Positions 1 to 10,839 of a stretch of DNA of 64,000 nucleotides are shown piece by piece. The translations under genes were made by a program, and so were the position numbers. The DNA lies in the NCBI GenBank assembly GCA_021234155.1, contig JAJEKV010000017.1, forward strand, positions 61,152-125,151. Direction: 5' to 3'. Each line of letters begins with the position of its first letter. Within the stretch, counting starts at the first letter, position 1. This stretch comes from Isoetes taiwanensis. Its lineage: Eukaryota; Streptophyta; Lycopodiopsida; Isoetales; Isoetaceae. A model generated the notes under the pieces. The model saw only the letters and a program-made list of their open reading frames with translations, searched no databases and was not told the DNA's origin.

Positions 1-690
1 TTTCAGCGACAACGTGGCCCTAACGGAACACGGAGGTGGCCATAAAGGTGCATTTCGGGATTGAGACTAATGGGACTCATCACATTTACGGAAGGCGAGT
101 TCCAATTTATCCAAATGGTCAGCAATGGGCTGTAGGGCAAGAGAAGTCATCTTGAAAAATTTGTAAGAAGGGATTTTCCTTCATGAAATCATGAAAAACT
201 GAGAGCATGATGCGTTGAAACGTGGATGGAGAGTTTGATAAGCCAAAAGGAACTACCTTATAGGCAAAAGTGCCCCACGGGGTGGTGAAGGTAGTCTTGA
301 GTTGATCAGATTCTTTGATTGAGATCTGATTGTAGCCAGAAAAACCATCCATGAAGGAGTACATCTCATGTCAAACAACCTCTTCGAACACAGTGCGTGA
401 AGGGAAGTGGAAAGTGATCACGCTCCGTGGCACGATTGAGTTCCGGTAGTCTCTGTGAGATGCGGATCTTACCATTGTGTTTGAGTGCAATGGCGATGGG
501 GCTCACCCATTCAGAATGTTTAACCTCATAGATCAAACCTTGCAGCAAGGAGTTTGTCAATTTCTGCCTTGACCGAATCACGGTAATTAGGGTTGAGCCG
601 TCTTTGTCGTTGCTAAAGCGGTCGTGCATCAGATTTGGTAGGAATGGTGAGTTCCCCAAGCTTTTGTTGATTCCCGAAGATCTACGTAGC
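1..690 (-). pseudogene. Ty3/gypsy reverse transcriptase remnant
   Basis: This is the reverse-transcriptase part of a Ty3/gypsy LTR-retrotransposon pol, read on the minus strand. The frame from 364 down to 119 holds motif A as FMDGFSGYNQ (first catalytic Asp at residue 6), then TTFTTPWGTFAY, PFGLSNSPSTFQR and the catalytic box as QDDF, where the family normally has Y/F-x-DD. The frame from 659 down to 366 holds the upstream palm segment, with SEWVSPIAIALKHNGKIRI and ELNRATERDHFPLPF. The two parts are in different frames and carry stops, so the gene is broken. RNase H and integrase, if present, lie left of the window. The enzyme would copy element RNA to cDNA in cytoplasmic particles; this copy cannot. 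Confidence 0.9.
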
Positions 691-1253
691 TCAGTGAAAA
701 TGTGTTTGAACTTTTGAAGAGCTTGGCGGCCTGATTACGATAAGGGGCGGAAGATTTGCAACAATGCGGACGGTGATTGTTGCCCGTCCACGATCTCGAC
801 CCGAGGAGTCTAAATATGAGGTAGTACGCCTTACGTGTCTGGACAATATGAGCAACCCGGTTGAAGCATAACGGGATCGTGGCACTCTATGTGGTGAAAA
901 AGAGGTTCTTTGGGTTTCATCAGTGAGAGGTTGCTTCATGACAGCGTGGACATCGACAGGAGTTGCAGGAGGTTCAGCATCTAAAAAGTGATCAACACGT
1001 TGGATTCTATTGCAAGGAGGTCAAGCAAAGCAGCCACAGCCTGGTCCTGATCAAGAGTCATTTCTCCCCAAGGATCAGCATATTCGGGGTAGGATGACAG
1101 AGGCAGACTCGCAGTTGGAGCCTGAACTTGATAGATATTCTGAGCTTCCTCAGAATCTGTGTCTGAGAGAGAGGGTTCAGCATGTTCAGCAGAAATGATC
1201 TTGCCTATTTCCAAGTCCATGGTGGCATTGAGGTGACCATAAAAAAATGTTTT
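691..1253 (-). pseudogene. Ty3/gypsy region upstream of RT (linker or gag side)
   Basis: This stretch is collinear on the minus strand with the reverse transcriptase at 1-690 and would encode the amino-terminal side of pol or the end of gag. Minus-strand frames at 939-691 and 1325-981 are open but broken relative to each other. The second is acidic, with a Ser/Asp/Glu-rich segment (SDTDSEEAQ). I see no protease DSG/DTG triad or zinc knuckle, so the assignment rests on position only. It ends where the retrocopy starts at about 1254; I see no LTR between them. Confidence 0.5.
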
Positions 1254-2378
1254 GGATGCAAGATGTTTTGATTTTATTAAACATAAAAAAAAGAGGTACA
1301 CGACCTTATTGGAGTGGCTCCACAATAGGCCAGATATTCAAATACAAGCACAATGGTCTACCCAATAGTCCGAGACAGAGGATCCAAGGATAAGTACCAT
1401 TCCTTTCAGCTGGAGGGAAGGTGGAGATTACTCGATGGTCCAAAGTTAAAGCCATCTGAAGCTCATACCCGCAAGATCCAGACAGGTGAAGAGCACCAAG
1501 GAGCAAATATCATCCTGCGCGTTAACTTGGCATGGACCATCTTGCTACCAGCTATACTACAAGTGACTCTCCCTTCCATTACTGTACTATGGGATGTATG
1601 CACCTTCTTCAAGCAAAGTAGCAAATTACACAAACCTGCCCCGGGGGGGTGTCCACTCGCTCTCAAATCTTTGCTTCACTTTTGCATAGACTTCAACCGG
1701 GGAAGATCAACTCACTTAAGGCTCAGGTTGGGTTCCCCTTGGAGCCCAAAGGGACATGGCTCGATGAGTGAGCAAGCTGAAAAGAAATATGGTCTCCGCC
1801 CAAGACTTCCTCCTTTAATCTCCTCCTTTCGCCCATACCATCCTGTCATGAGTTATCCTTCAATCCTAATCTCCCCTAGGCTGGGAAGGGGAAGGACTTG
1901 ATTTTACGCCTACCAAGAAAAGGTGATCGGGCCAGCAGACTGCCTACCAAAAGCGAAGCAACCCACAATGAGTGCGGGCCTTCCCCTCTTTTGCAAGGAG
2001 TGCAGCATTTACCACGGCTTCCTATTATAGCTTTAACCTTTGCAAAGGCCTAAAAATAGGACAAGATTACCTCGGGGGCGACCCACGGCTAGGCCTCAAG
2101 AACTTCGAGAGAGATAGGCGGGCCTCGGATGATGTCCGGGATCTCGGAGAAGATGGGCAAAGTTTAAATGCGCACCCGGATCAAAGGCGCCCAGCCACCA
2201 GAGCTCTTGCCACAACCTAAATCTGGAAAACAAATCAAGAGGTTGGCTAGCAGCAGGCCTGGCCGCCCAGGCCCTTCCAGCCATGATTCTGAAGAGGTCT
2301 GCAAGGGAACGGGCTGCCGCCGCCATAGGCGGCTGCCCTAAGCCGCTCGAACCCTAAACGCCATCGGCTTCCAGGTAG
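1254..2378 (-). mobile_element. Retrocopy of an unidentified transcript, copy A
   Basis: About 1.1 kb that matches 26344-27513 along its length. Read on the minus strand it ends in an AATAAA signal followed by the GATGCAAGATG region that in the other copy runs straight into a long poly(A). In this copy the poly(A) and left flank are gone, replaced by the Ty3/gypsy remnant. The right edge joins the tRNA repeat at the same base as the other copy, so both descend from one insertion that was later duplicated with its flank. A minus-strand frame near 2326-2096 (76 codons, rich in Ala and Arg) could be the start of the parent protein, with a presequence-like composition. I do not recognise it. Relative to copy B, about 60 bp near 1930 is missing or rearranged. 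Confidence 0.6.
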
Positions 2379-2423
2379 ATTTCGAGTGTTTCAAATATTA
2401 CCTGTTGTTCTATTATAGTATGT

Positions 2424-2494
2424 GCATAGCTGGTGTAGTGGTATCATAGTACCCTCCCACGGTATTGACCAGGGTTCGATTCCCTGGCTATGCA
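2424..2494 (+). tRNA. tRNA-Gly (CCC), unit 1
   Basis: A 71-nt cloverleaf. The 7-bp acceptor pairs GCATAGC with GCTATGC, the anticodon stem is GTACC/GGTAT with one G-U pair, the loop CTCCCAC gives anticodon CCC, and the discriminator is A. The A box (TGGTGTAGTGG) and B box (GGTTCGATTCC) match RNA polymerase III internal promoters, and a T5 terminator lies at 2505-2509. It decodes GGG glycine codons. The scaffold resembles plant nuclear tRNA-Gly, with CCC in place of the commoner GCC. No intron. Confidence 0.9.
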
Positions 2495-2956
2495 ACTGGT
2501 CTTCTTTTTGCAGAAGAAAATAGGGGGGAGGAAAATACTTCTATTATTTTATCTTTCTTGAAAATATGAGGCATCTTATCGTAAACTTGGTAAGAAAATC
2601 AATATGCAACCTCTCATATAGTCTCCACAAACAAGAAAAAAATCCATGGTTCAGTTCATGACTATTTAAGTGATAAGCAAAAGGCCATGTTTGCAAGTCA
2701 AGCTTAAATAATGCATGAAATTTGTTAAGTATATTGATAGTTCTTCAATGTCAATAGAAATAAGATCCTGCCATTCATACACAAATGTGATAAAGCAGTT
2801 TATTGCAATTACTGGCAAGACTTAATGTCGTAAATTCTCGTATACTTAAAGATTGGATAAATCCAATTTCTTTGGTAATCGTAGATATTTTTGTGATACG
2901 TTACTTATCACAATAAACAATAATAGATAAATAAAGTATGAACTTGGATGTCTTCT

Positions 2957-3029
2957 GACTTCATGGCCCAATGGATAAGGCGCCAGTCTACGAAACTGGA
3001 GATTCCAGGTTCGACCCCTGGTGAAGTCG
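2957..3029 (+). tRNA. tRNA-Arg (ACG), unit 1
   Basis: A 73-nt cloverleaf. Acceptor GACTTCA pairs with TGAAGTC, anticodon stem CCAGT with ACTGG, loop CTACGAA gives anticodon ACG, T stem CCAGG pairs with CCTGG, and the discriminator is G. The A34 would be deaminated to inosine to read CGN codons. The A box TGGCCCAATGG and B box GGTTCGACCCC are intact. A T4 run at 3044-3047 can terminate polymerase III. A TATA-like AT-rich stretch (GATAAATAAAG) lies about 30 bp upstream, as is usual for plant tRNA genes. Confidence 0.95.
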
Positions 3030-3126
3030 CCTTGGGATATTGATTTTCAAATAGGTTACTGGATAGAGTTCAATTTATAGATTTTGAACGAACATTTGCT
3101 TTCTTCTATAGTTCCTTTATAGGTTA

Positions 3127-3230
3127 CGAAACATAGTTCAACTTATAGACTTTGAACAAACATTTTGGTACATCTATACGAAACATAGTTCAACTTATAG
3201 ACTTTGAACAAACATTTTGGTACATCTATA
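3127..3230 (+). repeat. 52-bp direct repeat in the unit tail
   Basis: Two adjacent 52-bp copies start CGAAACATAGTTCAACTT and end GGTACATCTATA. The same pair recurs in the tail of nearly every unit, for example near 6190, 7300, 8360, 9410, 10500, 11050, 26000 and 28350, with minor changes. It contains no gene. Confidence 0.9.
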
Positions 3231-3372
3231 GTTACTTCAGACCTGTTAATGATTGCTAGGAATTTCTGGCTTGATGGACACGACATTTTCTTATGTCATT
3301 TTCCTCGGGAGCTATTAATTAATATAATTGGACATCATGTCTTGCCCGACAAGGGCTTTCTTTATTAGCTCA

Positions 3373-5295
3373 CTAGTAAATGGTACCCAGCGTTGCTGGG
3401 CGTAAGTTGAGAGCTTGTAAATGTTTTGGGCTGCAGTGAGAAAAGCCCTATACCTTTCCCTTTCTGTTTCCTTTTCCCTTTTGCTCTATCCCGTATTTCA
3501 CTTTTTCTTATTTTCTATACACTTTTCTTTTTCTTTTCAGTTTTTTCCCGTTTTTCGCATGTGTTTCCTTATTTCCCCACCTCTTTCCTTCCTTTCCCTC
3601 TTCCCTTTTTCCAATAACCTTTTTCCCTTTCCTTTTCCTCCTTTCCCCACCCTTTCCTTCTTCTCCTTTTTCCATGCCCTTCTCCTTTTCCCTTCACCTT
3701 TTTCCATGCCTTCTCTTTTCCCCACCCTTTTTCCATGCCTTTCCTTTTCCTCAATCTTTTAGCCTTTCGCTTTTTTCCATGCCTATTTTCCCTTATCTTT
3801 TCCTCCATTTCCCAGCCTTTCACTCTTCCCTTTTTTGGATGCCCTTTTGTCCTCCCTTTTTCTTTTTCCCCTCCCGTTTCCCATGCCCTTTTTACCTTCC
3901 CTTTTTCCATCTCCTCACCCTTTCTCCCTTCCCTTTTTCCTTTTCCTATTTTTCTATGTTCCCTTTTTTTCTTCCCTTTTCCTATTTTCCTCTTTTCTTT
4001 TTTCCCGTGCCCTCTCCCCCTTTTCCCCTTTTTCCTCATTTTTTCTTTTCCATTTCTCTTCTCTTACGCCCTTTTTCCCTTCCCTTTTTTTTCACCCCTT
4101 TCTTCTTTCCATTTTTCCTGTGCTTTCCTTTTCCTCCTTTTCCCACCCTTTCCCACTTCTTTTTTTCCCGTGCGATTTTTTCTTCTTTTCCCCCTTCCTT
4201 TTTCTTTTCTCTTTTCCTTTTCCCATGTTTTCTTCCCCTTTTTCCTCTGCTCCCCCGCTTCCCTTCCCTTTTCCCTTTCCTAATGGATTTTTTTTTTTTT
4301 GTTTTTCTACTTTCCCGAACCTTTCCTCGTGCCCTTTTTCCTTCCTTTCCTTTTCCTTTTCCCTTTTCCCAAGCCTTTCCACATTTGTTTTCTTTTCTTA
4401 TTTTCCTATACTCATTTTCCTCTTTTCTCCACCCTTTCTCTCTTTCCCCTTTTTTTTGCCTTTTCTTTTTTCTATTTCTCTGCCATTTTCCTCTTCCCTT
4501 TTATCTCATGCCCTTCCCCCCTTCCTTTTTCTTGTTTCCCTTTTTCCCTTTTTTCTCATGCCTTTTTTTCAGGTTCCCTTTCCCCCTTTTCCCTTTCCTT
4601 TTTCTTTCTTCTCACTTTCCCTTATTTCTTCCTTTCTCCCCATCCTTTTCTTGTTCTCCCTTTTTCTCTCTTCCTCATTTTCCCAATCTTTTTTGCTTCC
4701 ATCCATCTTCCTCTCTCTCTTTTCCTTTTCCTTTTCCTTTTCCTTTTCCTTTTCCTTTTCCTTTTCCTTTTCCATTTTTCCCTTCCTTTTTCCTCTTTCT
4801 TCAACGCTTCTCTTTTTCTCCCTTTTCCCATGCCCTTTTTTTCTTCCATTTTCCATGCTTTTTTTCTCCTCCCTTTTCCCCTTTCTTCAATCTTTCCTTT
4901 TTCCTTTTTTTTTCCCGTGCCCTTTCCTCTTCCTTTTACCACTTTGTCTCGTCCCTTTTCCCTCGTGCCCTTCTTTATGTACACCTTTTCCCCTCCCTTT
5001 TTCTTCTTCTTTTTTTTCATTTTTTCATGCCTTTTTCTCTTCTCTTATCCCCACCCTTTTCCCTTTGCTTTTCTCCCTTTGCAAGTGCCTTTTTGCCCTT
5101 CACATTCTCTCTTGTCTCTTCCTTTTCCTTTGAACCTTTTTTCCCTTTACCCTTTCCCCCCTTAAGAGATCAAAGCACGTACCAATCATGGTGGTGGCTC
5201 TGTTTATGATGCAGAATTTCGGCTTGATGATCTCGACCATTCAAATTAGGGCTTGATCCAATCCAAGAATTACGGTATAACATTATAATATAAGA
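3373..5295 (-). mobile_element. Non-autonomous Helitron 1 with purine-rich core
   Basis: In its own (minus-strand) sense the element begins TCTTATATTATAATG at 5295 and ends with the hairpin CCCAGC-AAC-GCTGGG (3400-3386) followed by TACCATTTACTAG, ending CTAG at 3373. These are the Helitron 5'-TC and 3' hairpin-CTRR signatures. It sits between host A3372 and T5296 with no target duplication. Joining the flanks recreates the uninterrupted sequence present in sister units (A7535|T7536, A8581|T8582). About 1.7 kb of the 1923 bp is almost pure purine in the sense strand. No Rep or helicase is visible, so it needs enzymes supplied in trans. Confidence 0.93.
4720..4774 (+). repeat. (TTTTCC)n microsatellite inside Helitron 1
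   Basis: About nine perfect TTTTCC hexamers stand inside the otherwise irregular pyrimidine tract. The same expansion occurs at the matching point of the Helitron at 34674-36579 (near 36028-36080), so it predates their split or is prone to recur. Confidence 0.9.
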
Positions 5296-5427
5296 TTCGA
5301 TAGCTTCTGATGATCAATTGGACTAACACAATTAGTGAATTATGAGCACGTGTGATAAATTATTTCGATTGTTTCAAACATTACCTGTTGTTCTATTATA
5401 TGGTTAACTTTATCACTAGCTTTATGT

Positions 5428-5518
5428 GCATAGCTGGTGTAGTGGTATCATAGTACCCTCCCACGGTACTGACCAGGAAAATACGGTACTGACCAGGGTT
5501 CGATTCCCTGGCTATGCA
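5428..5518 (+). pseudogene. tRNA-Gly pseudogene with 20-nt internal duplication, unit 2
   Basis: The 5' half and 3' end match the tRNA-Gly(CCC) of the other units, but 20 nt are inserted between the anticodon stem and T arm. The segment around CGGTACTGACCAGG is present twice, separated by AAAATA. The acceptor stem and B box are intact, so it could be transcribed, but the cloverleaf is disrupted. Confidence 0.85.
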
Positions 5519-5963
5519 ACTGGTCTTCTTTTTGCAGAAGAAAATAGGGGGGAGGAAAATACTTCTTATTTTATCTTTCTTGAAAATATGAGGCATCTTA
5601 TCGTAAACTTGGTAAGAAAATCAATATGCAACCTCTCATATAGTCTCCACAAACAAGAAAATCAACGCAATTCAGTTCATGACTATTTAAGTGATAAGCA
5701 AAAGGCCATGTTTGCAAGTCAAGCTTAAATAATGCATGAAATTTGTTAAGTATATTGATAGTTCTTCAATGTTAATAGAAATAAGATCCTGCCATTCATA
5801 CACAAATGTGATAAAGCACTGGCAAGACTTAATGTCGTAAATTCTCGTATACCTAAAGATTGGATAAATCCAATTTCTTTGGTAATCGTAGATATTTTTG
5901 TGATCCGTTACTTATCACAATAAACAATAATAGATAAATAAAGTATGAACTTGGATGTCTTCT

Positions 5964-6039
5964 GACTTCATGGCCCAACGGATAAGGCGTGATCCACGGG
6001 TTAAACTAGAGATTCCAAGTTGGGACCTTGGTGAAGTAT
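5964..6039 (+). pseudogene. tRNA-Arg pseudogene, unit 2
   Basis: The first 28 nt match tRNA-Arg(ACG), but the anticodon arm reads GTGATCCACGGGTTAAACTA, with no ACG loop, the B box is altered (AGTTGGGACC) and the acceptor 3' strand is lost. The flanking spacer is nearly identical to intact units. Confidence 0.85.
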
Positions 6040-6507
6040 AGATTTTTGGGATATTGATTTTCAAATAGGTTACTGGATAGAGTTCAATTTATAGATTTTG
6101 AACGAACATTTGCTTTCTTCTATAGTTCCTTTATAGGTTACGAAATATAGTTCAACTTATAGACTTTGAACAAACTTTTTGGTACATCTATACGAAACAT
6201 AGTTCAACTTATAGACTTTGAACAAACATTTTGGTACATCTATAGTTACTTCAGACCTGTTAATGATTGCTAGGAATTTCTGGCTTGATGGACACGACAT
6301 TTTCTTATGTCATTTTCCTCGGGAGCTATTAATTAATATAATTGGACATCATGTCTTGCCCGACAAGGGCTTTCTTTATTAGCTCATTCGATTCAATTGG
6401 ACTAATACAATTAGTGAATTATGAGGACGTGTGATAAATTATTTCGAGTGTTTCAAACATTACCTGTTGTTCTATTATAGTGGTTAACTTTATCACTAGC
6501 TTTATGT

Positions 6508-6578
6508 GCATAGCTGGTGTAGTGGTATCATAGTACCCTCCCACGGTACTGACTAGGGTTCGATTCCCTGGCTATGTA
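6508..6578 (+). tRNA. tRNA-Gly (CCC), unit 3
   Basis: Full-length 71-nt copy with anticodon CCC, intact A and B boxes and a T5 terminator downstream. It differs from the consensus by GACTAGGG ahead of the T loop, shared with unit 6, and by a G-U pair closing the acceptor (GCTATGT). Probably still foldable. Confidence 0.8.
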
Positions 6579-7038
6579 ACTGCTCTTCTTTTTGCAGAAG
6601 AAAATAGGGGGAGGAAAATACTTCTATTATTTTATCTTTCTTGAAAATATGAGGCATCGTAACGTAAACTTGGTAAGAAAATCAATATGCAACCTCTCAT
6701 ATAATCTCCACAAACAAGAAAATCAACGCAGTTCAGTTCATGACTATTTAAGTGATAAGCAAAAGGCCATGTTTGCAAGTCAAGCTTAAATAATGCATGA
6801 AATTTGTTAAGTATATTGATAGTTCTTCAATGTCAATAGAAATAAGATCCTGCCATTCATACACAAATGTGATAAAGCAGTTTATTGCAATTACTGGCAA
6901 GACTTAATGTCGTAAATTCTGGTATACTTAAAGATTGGATAAATCCAATTTCTTTGGTAATCGTAGATATTTTTGTGATACGTTACTTATCACAATAAAC
7001 AATAATAGATAAATAAAGTATGAACTTGGATGTCTTCT

Positions 7039-7109
7039 GACTTCATGGCCCAATGGATAAGGCGTGATCCTCTGGCCCGGAGATTCAGGTTCGACCCCTG
7101 GTGAAGTCG
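7039..7109 (+). pseudogene. tRNA-Arg pseudogene, unit 3
   Basis: Acceptor stem, D arm, T arm and B box match tRNA-Arg, but the anticodon arm is replaced by GTGATCCTCTGGCCCGGAGA and the gene is 2 nt short. No ACG loop can form. Confidence 0.85.
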
Positions 7110-7132
7110 CCTTGGGATATTGATTTTCAAAT

Positions 7133-7298
7133 AGGTTACTGGATAGAGTTCAATTTATAGATTTTGAACGAACATTTGCTTTCTTCTATAGTTCCTTTAT
7201 AGGTTATGAACTATGAGGTTACTGGATAGAGTTCAATTTATAGATTTTGAACGAACATTTGCTTTCTTCTATAGTTCCTTTATAGGTTACGAAACATA
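7133..7298 (+). repeat. 83-bp tandem duplication in the unit 3 tail
   Basis: Two copies of an 83-bp segment starting AGGTTACTGGATAGAGTTC lie head to tail. The same duplication is in the tails of units 6 (near 10320-10470), 10 (near 25840-25990) and 11 (near 28180-28340). It therefore marks a subfamily of units. Confidence 0.85.
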
Positions 7299-7667
7299 GT
7301 TCAACTTATAGACTTTGAACAAACATTTTGGTACATCTATACGAAACATAGTTCAACTTATAGACTTTGAACAAACATTTTGGTACATCTATAGTTACTT
7401 CAGACCTGTTAATGATTGCTAGGAATTTCTGGCTTGATGGACACGACATTTTCTTATGTCATTTTCCTCGGGAGCTATTAATTAATATAATTGGACATCA
7501 TGTCTTGCCCGACAAGGGCTTTCTTTATTAGCTCATTCGATAGCTTCTGATGATCAATTGGACTAACACAATTAGTGAATTATGAGCACGTGTGATAAAT
7601 TATTTCGATTGTTTCAAACATTACCTGTTGTTCTATTATATGGTTAACTTTATCACTAGCTTTATGT

Positions 7668-7738
7668 GCATAGCTGGTGTAGTGGTATCATAGTACCCTC
7701 CCACGGTACTGACCAGGATTCGATTCCCTGGCTATGCA
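7668..7738 (+). tRNA. tRNA-Gly (CCC), unit 4
   Basis: Full-length 71-nt copy with anticodon CCC. The only change in the body is AGGATTCGATT in place of AGGGTTCGATT, which weakens one T-stem pair and one B-box position. The T5 terminator is present. Possibly functional. Confidence 0.75.
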
Positions 7739-8183
7739 ACTGGTCTTCTTTTTGCGGAAGAAAATAGGGGGGAGGAAAATACTTCTTATTTTATCTTTCT
7801 TGAAAATATGAGGCATCTTATCGTAAACTTGGTAAGAAAATCAATATGCAACCTCTCATATAGTCTCCACAAACAAGAAAATCAACGCAATTCAGTTCAT
7901 GACTATTTAAGTGATAAGCAAAAGGCCATGTTTGCAAGTCAAGCTTAAATAATGCATGAAATTTGTTAAGTATATTGATAGTTCTTCAATGTTAATAGAA
8001 ATAAGATCCTGCCATTCATACACAAATGTGATAAAGCACTGGCAAGACTTAATGTCGTAAATTCTCGTATACCTAAAGATTGGATAAATCCAATTTCTTT
8101 GGTAATCGTAGATATTTTTGTGATCCGTTACTTATCACAATAAACAATAATAGATAAATAAAGTATGAACTTGGATGTCTTCT

Positions 8184-8256
8184 GACTTCATGGCCCAACG
8201 GATAAGGCGCCAGTCTACGAAACTGGAGATTCCAGGTTCGACCCCTGGTGAAGTCG
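8184..8256 (+). tRNA. tRNA-Arg (ACG), unit 4
   Basis: Complete 73-nt copy with all stems paired and anticodon ACG. It differs from unit 1 only by CCAACGGAT in place of CCAATGGAT in the D arm. Internal promoter and downstream T4 run are intact. Confidence 0.93.
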
Positions 8257-8683
8257 CCTTGGGATATTGATTTTCAAATAGGTTACTGGATAGAGTTCAA
8301 TTTATAGATTTTGAACGAACATTTGCTTTCTTCTATAGTTCCTTTATAGGTTACGAAACATAGTTCAACTTATAGACTTTGAACAAACATTTTGGTACAT
8401 CTATACGAAACATAGTTCAACTTATAGACTTTGAACAAACATTTTGGTACATCTATAATGATTGCTAGGAATTTCTGGCTTGATGGACACGACATTTTCT
8501 TATTTCATTTTCCTCGGGAGCTATTAATTAATATAATTGGACATCATGTCTTGCCCGACAAGGGCTTTCTTTATTAGCTCATTCGATACCTTCTAATTAT
8601 CAATTGGACGAACACAATTTCGAGTGTTTCAAACATTACCTGTTGTTCTATTGTAGTGGTTAACTTTATTACTAGCTTTATGT

Positions 8684-8754
8684 GCATAGCTGGTGTAGTG
8701 GTATCATAGTACCCTCCCACGGTACTGACCAGGGTTCGATTCCCTGGCTATGCA
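8684..8754 (+). tRNA. tRNA-Gly (CCC), unit 5
   Basis: Consensus 71-nt copy: acceptor, anticodon (GTACC/GGTAC) and T stems are fully paired, the anticodon is CCC, the A and B boxes are perfect and a T5 terminator lies about 10 nt downstream. Confidence 0.93.
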
Positions 8755-9181
8755 ACTGGTCTTCTTTTTGCAGAAGAAAATAGGGGGAGGAAAATACTTC
8801 TATTATTTTATCTTTCTTGAAAAATCAATATGCAACCTCTCATATAGTCTCCACAAACAAGAAAATCAACGCAGTTCAGTTCATGACTATTTAAGTGATA
8901 AGCAAAAGGCCATGTTTGCAAGTCAAGCTTAAATAATGCATGAAATTTGTTAAGTATATTGATAGTTCTTCAATGTCAATAGAAATAAGATCCTGCCATT
9001 CATACACAAATGTGATAAAGCAGTTTATTGCAATTACTGGCAAGACTTAATGTCGTAAATTCTCGTATACTTAAAGATTGGATAAATCCAATTTCTTTGG
9101 TAATCGTAGATATTTTTGTGATACGTTACTTATCACAATAAACAATAATAGATAAATAAAGTATGAACTTGGATGTCTTCT

Positions 9182-9254
9182 GACTTCATGGCCCAATGGA
9201 TAAGGCGCCAGTCTACGAAACTAGAGATTCCAAGTTCGACCCCTGGTAAAGTCG
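9182..9254 (+). tRNA. tRNA-Arg (ACG), unit 5, with stem mismatches
   Basis: Anticodon ACG is kept, but three G-to-A changes on the plus strand break one pair each in the anticodon stem (ACTAG), T stem (CCAAG) and acceptor (TAAAGTC). It may be poorly folded; a decaying copy is as likely as a working gene. Confidence 0.6.
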
Positions 9255-9718
9255 CCTTGGGATATTGATTTTCAAATAGGTTACTGGATAGAGTTCAATT
9301 TATAGATTTTGAACGAACATTTGCTTTCTTCTATAGTTCCTTTATAGGTTACGAAATATAGTTCAACTTATAGACTTTGAACAAACTTTTTGGTACATCT
9401 ATACGAAACATAGTTCAACTTATAGACTTTGAACAAACATTTTGGTACATCTATAGGTACTTCAGACCTGTTAATGATTGCTAGGAATTTCTGGCTTGAT
9501 GGACACGATATTTTCTTATGTCATTTTCCTCGGGAGCTATTAATTAATATAATTGGACATCATGTCTTGCCCGACAAGGGCTTTCTTTATTAGCTCATTC
9601 GATTCAATTGGACTAATACAATTAGTGAATTATGAGGACGTGTGATAAATTCTTTCGAGTGTTTCAAACATTACATGTTGTTCTATTATAGTGGTTAACT
9701 TTATCACTAGCTTTATGT

Positions 9719-9789
9719 GCATAGCTGGTGTAGTGGTATCATAGTACCCTCCCACGGTACTGACTAGGGTTCGATTCCCTGGCTATGCA
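9719..9789 (+). tRNA. tRNA-Gly (CCC), unit 6
   Basis: Full-length copy with anticodon CCC, intact acceptor stem and B box. It shares the GACTAGGG variant with unit 3. The T5 terminator is present. Confidence 0.85.
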
Positions 9790-10000
9790 ACTGGTCTTCT
9801 TTTTGCAGAAGAAAATAGGGGGAGGAAAATACTTCTATTATTTTATCTTTCTTGAAAATATGAGGCATCTTATCGTAAACTTGGTAAGAAAATCAATATG
9901 CAACCTCTCATATAGTCTCCACAAACAAGAAAATCAACGCAGTTCAGTTCATGACTATTTAAGTGATAAGCAAAAGGCCATGTTTGCAAGTCAAGCTTAA
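9785..10000 (+). other. Recurrent 71-codon open frame in the unit spacer
   Basis: An open frame starts at the ATG inside the 3' end of tRNA-Gly and runs through the spacer, ending ...DKQKAMFASQA. Its 3' part stays open in units 2, 3, 4, 5, 6, 11 and 12. In unit 5 an internal deletion leaves it in frame. It is broken in units 1 and 10. The copies are too alike to show selection, there is no recognisable domain, and the frame starts inside a polymerase III gene. I list it because it recurs, but it is probably not a gene. Confidence 0.15.
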
Positions 10001-10224
10001 ATAATGCATGAAATTTGTTAAGTATATTGATAGTTCTTCAATGTCAATAGAAATAAGATCCTGCCATTCATACACAAATGTGATAAAGCAGTTTGGCAAG
10101 ACTTCTCGTATACTTAAAGATTGGATAAATCCAATTTCTTTGGTAATCGTAGATATTTTTGTGATACGTTACTTATCACAATAAACAATAATAGATAAAT
10201 AAAGTATGAACTTGGATGTCTTCT

Positions 10225-10297
10225 GACTTCATGGCCCAATGGATAAGGCGCCAGTCTACGAAACTGGAGATTCCAGGTTCGACCCCTGGTGAAGTCG
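10225..10297 (+). tRNA. tRNA-Arg (ACG), unit 6
   Basis: Identical in sequence to the unit 1 tRNA-Arg: 73 nt, all stems paired, anticodon ACG, A and B boxes intact, T4 run downstream. Confidence 0.95.
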
Positions 10298-10839
10298 CCT
10301 TGGGATATTGATTTTCAAATAGGTTACTGGATAGAGTTCAATTTATAGATTTTGAACGAACATTTGCTTTCTTCTATAGTTCCTTTATAGGTTATGAACT
10401 ATGAGGTTACTGGATAGAGTTCAATTTATAGATTTTGAACGAACATTTGCTTTCTTCTATAGTTCCTTAATTCAACTTATAGACTTTGAACAAACATTTT
10501 GGTACATCTATACGAAACATAGTTCAACTTATAGACTTTGAACAAACATTTTGGTACATCTATAGTTACTTCAGACCTGTTAATGATTGCTAGGAATTTC
10601 TGGCTTGATGGACACGACATTTTCTTATGTCATTTTCCTCGGGAGCTATTAATTAATATAATTGGACATCATGTCTTGCCCGACAAGGGCTTTCTTTATT
10701 AGCTCATTCGATAGCTTCTAATGATCAATTGGACTAATACAATTAGTGAATTATGAGCACGTGTGATAAATTATTTCGAGTGTTTCAAACATTACCTGTT
10801 GTTCTATTATAGTGGTTAACTTTATCACTAGCTTTATGT

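Noticed and set aside
2495..2956. Dicistronic tRNA-snoRNA gene, known for plant tRNA-Gly
   Set aside because: No box C (RTGATGA) followed by box D (CTGA) with suitable spacing is present downstream of tRNA-Gly, and a T5 terminator follows the tRNA at once.
2424..3029. Chloroplast-derived trnG-trnR cluster
   Set aside because: The anticodons (CCC and ACG) and body sequences match plant nuclear tRNA types, not the plastid trnG-UCC/trnR-UCU pair. Flanking DNA has no plastid genes.
3421..5209. Long open frames up to 511 codons rich in Phe, Pro, Ser and Leu, and matching Lys/Glu/Gly/Arg frames on the other strand (also at 11356-12979, 34708-36577 and 63373-63666)
   Set aside because: They lie wholly in pyrimidine/purine tracts of Helitron cores. 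Tracts with only C and T cannot spell a stop codon, all three frames are open, and no domain is present.
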